DNA of 10,872 nt from an uncultured Planctomycetaceae bacterium (GTDB lineage Bacteria > Planctomycetota > Planctomycetia > Pirellulales > Thermoguttaceae). The DNA is taken from contig CAMZHY010000081.1 in the NCBI GenBank assembly GCA_947307005.1, positions 1-10,872 of the forward strand, read 5' to 3'. Shown here one piece after another: positions 6,210 through 10,872 of the stretch. Under the pieces are notes generated by a model, which ran no database searches, had not been told where the DNA came from, and saw nothing but the letters and a program-made list of their open reading frames with translations. Made by a program: the position numbers and the translations under genes. The first letter of the stretch is position 1, and every line of letters starts with the position of its first letter.

Positions 6210-7169
6210 TCATAGGGTTCGAACGACAAAAACGTCCCCGACGAAACGTCCGGCAGAGTCATGAAATCGCAAGTTACGAACAGCGTCCGCAACCCGCCTT
6301 GCGTTTTCTTCGCAGGAGCAGAGCGCAAAAAAAGCAGTCCCACTCCCCGACATTTGCGCGGCAAGCGTCTCAGGAAAAGAACTCAACGTCGATTTCCAAA
6401 GCTGAACCCCGTCCCATAAATGGGAGGCGGCTTCTTCAAGACGGTTAAAAATTTGCCCCGCCATAAACTCCGCAAAACAATCGCCGTCGTATCGCAGGAC
6501 CAAACCCAAAACGTCGTCAAGCGATCGTTTAGGCGCTCGAATCGCCGTCGAATATTGACGGTATACTTCCGAGGTGGAAAGTCCAAAAGAAGGCTTGACG
6601 ACCGTCGCCCACATCTTTGGAAGTTCAAAGGATTCGACGCGCTCGCCTCTACCACGCCCCACGGAGGCCCCCTCCTCGAGAAAAAGCGGAACGTCGCTAC
6701 CGAGACGTCCTGCCGCCTCGAAAAGTAGATCAAGCGGAACTCGGACTTCACCCCTGTGCTTTAACACCGAAAGTAGCCCTGCGGCGTCGCTTGATCCCCC
6801 CCCTAATCCCGCTTTTGTTGGAATTTGTTTAAAAATTTTGACATGAACCTTTGGAAACTTATCGTAGGAAAAGTTCTTCTTCATTTCCTCGCAATAGACG
6901 CGATATGCCTTAGCAACGAGATTGGAACCGTCTGTTGGAACGTCCGATCGCGGGAGTCCGTCCGCGTCTAAACACTCAAGCGTAATTTCAGGCTCGTCCG
7001 ATTCGAAAAAATAACAATCGAGCCTGTCGTAGAGACTAATTGGCGCGACAAGCGTCTCTACGTCGTGATATCCGTCGGGTCTTTTTCCTAGAATTTCAAA
7101 GAAAAGATTGATTTTCGCGGGAGTCCAGACGCGAAAAAGGGCGCCGTTTTCAAAAACTTCGATCCGCAT
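6210..7169 (-). CDS. ispE: 4-diphosphocytidyl-2-C-methyl-D-erythritol kinase
   Basis: IspE is the GHMP-family kinase of the MEP (non-mevalonate) pathway. It phosphorylates the 2-hydroxyl of CDP-methylerythritol with ATP on the way to IPP and DMAPP. From ATG 7169 the protein has 319 residues, somewhat longer than the 283 of E. coli. AKINL (18-22) holds the N-terminal catalytic lysine. PTKAGLGGGSSDAAG (117-131) is the GHMP ATP-binding loop with the catalytic aspartate. MSGSGTAFFALC near the C-terminus is the third GHMP motif. ATG 7169 is preceded by GGAGG (7176-7180) at 6 nt; the longer frame would begin at TTG 7193 with no SD. It lies 55 nt after rlmN and ends exactly before the spoVG ATG, so the three genes probably form an operon. 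Confidence 0.95.
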   Translation of the reverse strand: MRIEVFENGALFRVWTPAKINLFFEILGKRPDGYHDVETLVAPISLYDRLDCYFFESDEPEITLECLDADGLPRSDVPTDGSNLVAKAYRVYCEEMKKNFSYDKFPKVHVKIFKQIPTKAGLGGGSSDAAGLLSVLKHRGEVRVPLDLLFEAAGRLGSDVPLFLEEGASVGRGRGERVESFELPKMWATVVKPSFGLSTSEVYRQYSTAIRAPKRSLDDVLGLVLRYDGDCFAEFMAGQIFNRLEEAASHLWDGVQLWKSTLSSFPETLAAQMSGSGTAFFALCSCEENARRVADAVRNLRFHDSAGRFVGDVFVVRTL

Positions 7170-7224
7170 TTCAAGCCTCCAAACAGCGCCCAACGAGCGT
7201 AAGATTCTTACTCAAGAAAAAGCG

Positions 7225-8373
7225 TCAACGATCGCGTAAACTCCACCGTAGCTGCCCGCACGCCGCGTTAATTCGATCGCCCTTTTTGAAACGAACTTTT
7301 ACTTGAATCCCCGACTCCTCCAACGCCGCGACAAAACGCCGTATCGCCGCGTTTGAAGGGGTTCGAAAAGAAAATTCCGGAGATGGATTATACGGGATCG
7401 CATTCACGATCGCCGTTTTGTTTCTCAGAAGTCGCGCAAGTTCGTAAGCGTTCTCGGTCGACGAGTTAATCCCGTCGAGAAGAATATATTCGAACGTCAC
7501 ACGTCGCCCCGTCTCGTGAAAAAAGGCGTCCGCCGCCGCGAGCGTCTCGGCGATCGGATGGACGCGGTTTTGAGGCATAATCTGATCGCGAATCCGATCG
7601 TTCGGAGCGTGCAGCGACACGGCGAGTTTATAGGGCACCTTCGCGTCGGTGAGTCGACGAATCCCGGCGGGTATTCCGACTGTTGAAATCGTCACGCGGC
7701 GGTTGGCGACGTCGAGACCGTCCGACGACGTCGCTACTTCAAGCGCGGGCAGGAGCGCGTCGAGGTTCAACGTCGGTTCGCCTGTGCCCATCACAACGAT
7801 ATGCGTTAATCGCTCGTCTTTCTCCGTTAGCGCGTTGAGGCGAAGTAGTTCCTCGAGAATCTCGCTCGTCGTCAGATTACGGACGAAGCCGCCGAGTCCG
7901 CTCGCGCAAAAAGCGCAGCCCATCGCGCAACCAACCTGAACGCTCACGCATGCCGTTCGATGATCCCGATCGTCGCGAAGAAGCGCGCACTCGACGCGAC
8001 GACCGTCGCGCCATTCGATAAGAAGTTTTTCCGACCCGTCGGAAGAAATCGACCTCGCGACAAGGCGCCCTTCTAACGCCGAATCCTCCGCGTCGAAATC
8101 GTCAGGCTCCGAGATCGTTTGAAAGTCGTCCCGGATAAGAAGAGGTTTAGGTTCCGGCGAACGCGCCTCGGGACGCGAGAAAAGACGCGTTAGCGTCGCT
8201 CGCGTTTCCTTCGACAAGTCGGTCATTTGTGAAAAACGCGCCGTCTTCCGCGAGAAAATCCAGCGACGAACTTGACCGACGCGATACGCTGGGAGTCCCA
8301 ACTCGCGAAATAATTCGGCAAGCTCGTCCTTTGAGTACGAAAGCAACGGTCTGAAAGGTCGTTCTTCTTCCAC
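7225..8373 (-). CDS. rlmN: Dual-specificity 23S rRNA/tRNA adenine-C2 methyltransferase RlmN
   Basis: RlmN is a radical-SAM enzyme that methylates C2 of A2503 in 23S rRNA and of A37 in some tRNAs. The protein has 382 residues. The radical-SAM cluster is C149xxxC153xxC156 (GCAMGCAFC). C142 (TACVSVQ), seven residues before it, and C372 in GDRINAACGQL match the two further essential cysteines of E. coli RlmN (C118 and C355). VVMGTGEPTLN is the glycine-rich SAM motif, and GRRVTFEYILLDGIN, followed by IPYNPS, is typical of the family. An acidic stretch at about 72-102 lengthens the N-terminal part compared with E. coli RlmN. The start is GTG 8373, with GAGG 7 nt upstream. All catalytic residues are present, so the enzyme should be active. 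It is the first gene of the rlmN-ispE-spoVG group. Confidence 0.96.
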   Translation of the reverse strand: MEEERPFRPLLSYSKDELAELFRELGLPAYRVGQVRRWIFSRKTARFSQMTDLSKETRATLTRLFSRPEARSPEPKPLLIRDDFQTISEPDDFDAEDSALEGRLVARSISSDGSEKLLIEWRDGRRVECALLRDDRDHRTACVSVQVGCAMGCAFCASGLGGFVRNLTTSEILEELLRLNALTEKDERLTHIVVMGTGEPTLNLDALLPALEVATSSDGLDVANRRVTISTVGIPAGIRRLTDAKVPYKLAVSLHAPNDRIRDQIMPQNRVHPIAETLAAADAFFHETGRRVTFEYILLDGINSSTENAYELARLLRNKTAIVNAIPYNPSPEFSFRTPSNAAIRRFVAALEESGIQVKVRFKKGDRINAACGQLRWSLRDR

Positions 8374-8420
8374 GCAAAAACCTCGTTGATCGACGTCGTT
8401 AACTACGACTAACTCCGTTT

Positions 8421-8448
8421 ATTCTGACCGTTCTCTCGATCTTGACAA
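8421..8448 (-). promoter_or_regulatory. Promoter candidate for rlmN-ispE-spoVG
   Basis: In the 110-nt gap between the DUF4350 stop and the rlmN GTG, the minus strand reads TTGTCA (8448-8443, 5 of 6 matches), 16 nt, then CAGAAT (8426-8421, 4 of 6). A start near 8414 would give a leader of about 40 nt. No convincing terminator for the preceding gene was found in this gap, so read-through from upstream is also possible. Confidence 0.33.
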
Positions 8449-8483
8449 GCCCTCCGAGCAAACTGGAGAACTTTGAAAAGCGC

Positions 8484-10872
8484 TTATTCGGATTTCGATG
8501 GGGTCGAGTTGTTCTCGTCGTCGGACTCCGTCGATTGAGACGAACCCCATGGCCGTTCGCGCTTTCTAAACTTACGGCACGCGTCGATCTGTTCTCGAGT
8601 CCAAGAAACGGAATCGGCGTTGCGGAGCAGTCGCGCCGTCGCGTCGACGTGCAGACCAAAGTCGCTCGTTTCATCCCGAGCGACGCGCCGGGCGCGTCCA
8701 AAGATCGGCCAAGCGCAGAACCCTGCGATAATCGCCAAAACGAAGGCGTGCCACACAAAAATCGTAAACGGCGACGCCTGCGTCAGCGTGAATCGCCCTT
8801 CCGGCTTCTCATGCCGATACCTTGAAGTCCTAGTCGCGCGGGGAACGTGATAGAACGAGTCGGAAACCAAGAAGCCAATCTCGGCCTCCTGAGGAAACTC
8901 GCGCTCGAGACGGCTCGCTATGACGCGGTTTGTCGGGTCGATAAGTCCATAGTTCGAAAGAAACGACGTCGAGTTCGTCAGAATCGCCTCGCTGTCGCCG
9001 ACCTTTCGACGGCAGACGAGCGGAAAATCGCCGAGCGCCAACAGCGTTTCCGTTCCTTCGCTGGGAACAAGTTTGACGCGTTCGCGAAGAGGCGCCGTCT
9101 CCGGAAGTTGCGACGTCCACGAAGACTCGCCGGAAAACCGCGCCGATTCAGGTTCCGTAAAAGACGAGGTCTCGACGTAATATTGACGGAACCAAAGTTC
9201 GGGCTCGTCCTCCGCGACGCCCGATTCCCAAAAGTCGCCAAAGTCAACGCCGAAGCTTTCGAAGTCTCCGCGACTAAAAAAAATCTCGCCAAATTCGGTC
9301 AAAGGCTGCGAAACGCCGTCTATCGTAAAATCGTCGTCAAAAACAATTTCCCCATTCTCTTCATCGTCGTTCTCTTCTTCGTCGTTTCCTCCTGCGATCG
9401 ATTTTCGCCATCGTTCCTTATTCCGCTTTTCTCGAAGTTCGAGAACCCTTTCGACTGTCTCGCCTTCGTTGGAAGTTTCTCCTAACTTCGACAAAAGAAG
9501 TTTAATTTTATCCGCTTCTTCTGAACGCAATTTCATCTTCGCCCTTGACTCTTTGGCAAAATCTTGCGGCGTTTTGCGATATGGAGAAGACGCATAAAAG
9601 GGACGATCCGTCATTCCTTCCAACCGCTTATCGCACTCTTTGAGATACTCGCTTTTCAACGGATCGTCGTAGATTCGTTCAACCTCGCGGCGCGACGCTC
9701 GCCAATAGTCCCATACGCTATTGTAATCGGTCAGGACGACGACGCATTTTCGACCGGGCTTCGCCTCGAGCCATTCGCATACGCGATCCCTCGAACTCTT
9801 TTTCTTCCTGATCTCGTCTTGCGAAGGCAAATCAACCTCACGAGCGCGTCCGTAAGGAAATAAATCGAACTCAAAGGGATCGTAAGTCGCGTGATGAAAG
9901 AGTCTATTTGACCACGGAATTAAAAAATTGGTCCAGTCGTCGTCAGTTGCGGTCGCGTATTTATCGATCATAGCGAGCCAAGCCTTTGAGCGCGCCGCCC
10001 CGCGCCGAGAGGTTTCTTCTTCGACGGAATCGCGTCGATTCACGTCGTTGACGACAATCTTGTCGGAACCGAACGCGCTTCGCGGCTCGACGGGCGACGT
10101 CATGATCCAAGTTCCCGCGGTCCCACCGTAATCGTCTCCAGAGCAAAACCATACGATAACGTCGCAATCGTCGAAATCTTCGCTCCAACGGTCGAGGGTT
10201 CTCACGCGTCCTCGGTTTTGATACTGACAATACTTGTAAAAAACGTCAAAACCGTTGAGACTCTTAGGCGACGGGGGATTCGCGCCCGCGCGCGCGTAGC
10301 GGTCTTCCCAATTCCGATTTGAGCATCCGGAAACAACTAGGAAAAACGCAAGCGCCGATAAAAGAATCGACATAGTCTTGGGACCGCGCCAGTTTCTTTC
10401 GGCTTCGCGACGAAACGCCTCTTCTCGTTCTTGTTCAAGTCGACGTTTGCGCTCGTCTTCCTCACGCATGATCTCGGAGAAAGGTCCGCGAAGGCTCCAC
10501 GCCTTGTCAAACTCTTGGCGCGAAATCGAAAAACCGCCAAAATAGACGCGTTCAAACCTTTTCATGACGTTATGATAAATATCGCGCAAACGCGGCCTTC
10601 CCTCAAGCTCTCGCCAGTACTCCAGATTCGTTTTACCTTTGTCGAGAACCACGGCGTCGCGCTTGTCCATCTCGACGAGAATCCAACTGAAGAAAAAGAT
10701 GAGCGCGGAACGGAGATCGCCGCGACCAAGCGCCTCTTCCGCAGCCGTCTCAAGATCGTCGTAGCGTTCTCGCGCTTCAACCGCCAGCGTCTCAATGCGT
10801 CTCTTTCTCTTCAGAAGCTCGCCCTCTTTGAAACGACGACGCGCGGCTCTCTCGCGCAGCGCCCTCGCCGCC
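8484..10872 (-). CDS. DUF4129-DUF4350 fused membrane protein, N-terminus beyond window
   Basis: The frame is open from the right window edge to a stop at 8484, 795 full codons. The first in-frame ATG (10670) lies inside a domain, so the start is outside the window. The edge to about 10490 resembles a DUF4129 domain, the cytoplasmic C-terminal part of transglutaminase-like membrane proteins: GRGDLRSAL, KTNLEYWREL and FERVYFGG. A highly charged, probably helical linker follows. Next is a hydrophobic segment (MSILLSALAFFLVVSGC, 10373-10323) and a DUF4350-like extracytoplasmic part: SLNGFDVFYKY, DCDVIVWF and, near the end, ILTNSTSFLSNYGLIDPTNR. A second membrane segment (WHAFVLAIIAGFCAWPIF, about 8755-8702) leads to FGRARR and a short cytoplasmic tail. 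A long acidic insert lies in the middle. Such genes usually neighbour MoxR ATPase and DUF58 genes; the function is unknown. Domain calls are by eye. Confidence 0.78.
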   Translation of the reverse strand, partial: AARALRERAARRRFKEGELLKRKRRIETLAVEARERYDDLETAAEEALGRGDLRSALIFFFSWILVEMDKRDAVVLDKGKTNLEYWRELEGRPRLRDIYHNVMKRFERVYFGGFSISRQEFDKAWSLRGPFSEIMREEDERKRRLEQEREEAFRREAERNWRGPKTMSILLSALAFFLVVSGCSNRNWEDRYARAGANPPSPKSLNGFDVFYKYCQYQNRGRVRTLDRWSEDFDDCDVIVWFCSGDDYGGTAGTWIMTSPVEPRSAFGSDKIVVNDVNRRDSVEEETSRRGAARSKAWLAMIDKYATATDDDWTNFLIPWSNRLFHHATYDPFEFDLFPYGRAREVDLPSQDEIRKKKSSRDRVCEWLEAKPGRKCVVVLTDYNSVWDYWRASRREVERIYDDPLKSEYLKECDKRLEGMTDRPFYASSPYRKTPQDFAKESRAKMKLRSEEADKIKLLLSKLGETSNEGETVERVLELREKRNKERWRKSIAGGNDEEENDDEENGEIVFDDDFTIDGVSQPLTEFGEIFFSRGDFESFGVDFGDFWESGVAEDEPELWFRQYYVETSSFTEPESARFSGESSWTSQLPETAPLRERVKLVPSEGTETLLALGDFPLVCRRKVGDSEAILTNSTSFLSNYGLIDPTNRVIASRLEREFPQEAEIGFLVSDSFYHVPRATRTSRYRHEKPEGRFTLTQASPFTIFVWHAFVLAIIAGFCAWPIFGRARRVARDETSDFGLHVDATARLLRNADSVSWTREQIDACRKFRKRERPWGSSQSTESDDENNSTPSKSE

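Noticed and set aside
8451..8475. Possible terminator hairpin after the DUF4350 stop (ctcc ... ggag)
   Set aside because: It has only a 4-bp stem with a 9-nt loop and no T run, so it is too weak to call.
8847..9485. Plus-strand open frame of 212 codons opposite the DUF4350 region
   Set aside because: It is Arg/Lys-rich, lacks an SD, and sits entirely opposite a frame with clear membrane segments and family motifs.

Overview
The window reads as ordinary chromosomal DNA from a planctomycete-like bacterium (Planctomycetota, probably Pirellulales or a relative). This is an inference from three things: a groEL-groES-groEL-dnaJ chaperone cluster as found in Pirellula/Rhodopirellula relatives, an ispE-spoVG pair in which SpoVG carries an inserted zinc ribbon, and a DUF4129/DUF4350 membrane protein. 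Base composition is moderate in G+C, with the words CGTC and GACG strikingly over-used. No tRNA, rRNA, CRISPR array, transposase, integrase or phage gene was seen.

Every supported gene lies on the minus strand, so transcription runs from high to low coordinates. In that order: (1) 10872-8484, a partial open frame joining the end of a DUF4129-type domain to a DUF4350-type membrane protein. (2) 8373-5694, a compact probable operon rlmN-ispE-spoVG: rRNA/tRNA methylation, isoprenoid precursor synthesis and an RNA/DNA-binding regulator. ispE and spoVG abut exactly. (3) 5693-5228, a 466-bp gap with a structured hairpin after spoVG, an AT-rich promoter candidate and a long groEL leader containing a stem-loop and a perfect palindrome. 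(4) 5227-1454, groEL (GGM-tailed, GTG start), groES, and a second groEL without the GGM tail, separated by gaps of about 100 bp that contain hairpins. (5) A good intrinsic terminator at about 1370-1419, then dnaJ, which runs off the left edge.

The chaperone genes form one protein-folding unit. The two GroELs share one adjacent GroES, and DnaJ works with DnaK and GrpE, which are not in the window. The two GroELs differ at the C-terminal tail and at apical and equatorial positions that are usually conserved, so they look like specialised paralogues rather than a recent duplicate.

No wholly new multi-gene system is visible. The points most worth a second look are the in-frame DUF4129-DUF4350 fusion with an internal lipobox-like segment, the zinc-ribbon SpoVG, the divergence of the two chaperonins, and the RNA structures in front of groEL and dnaJ. 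Several start codons were moved from the longest open frame to positions with a proper Shine-Dalgarno (SD) sequence: groEL 5227, groES 3477 and ispE 7169.
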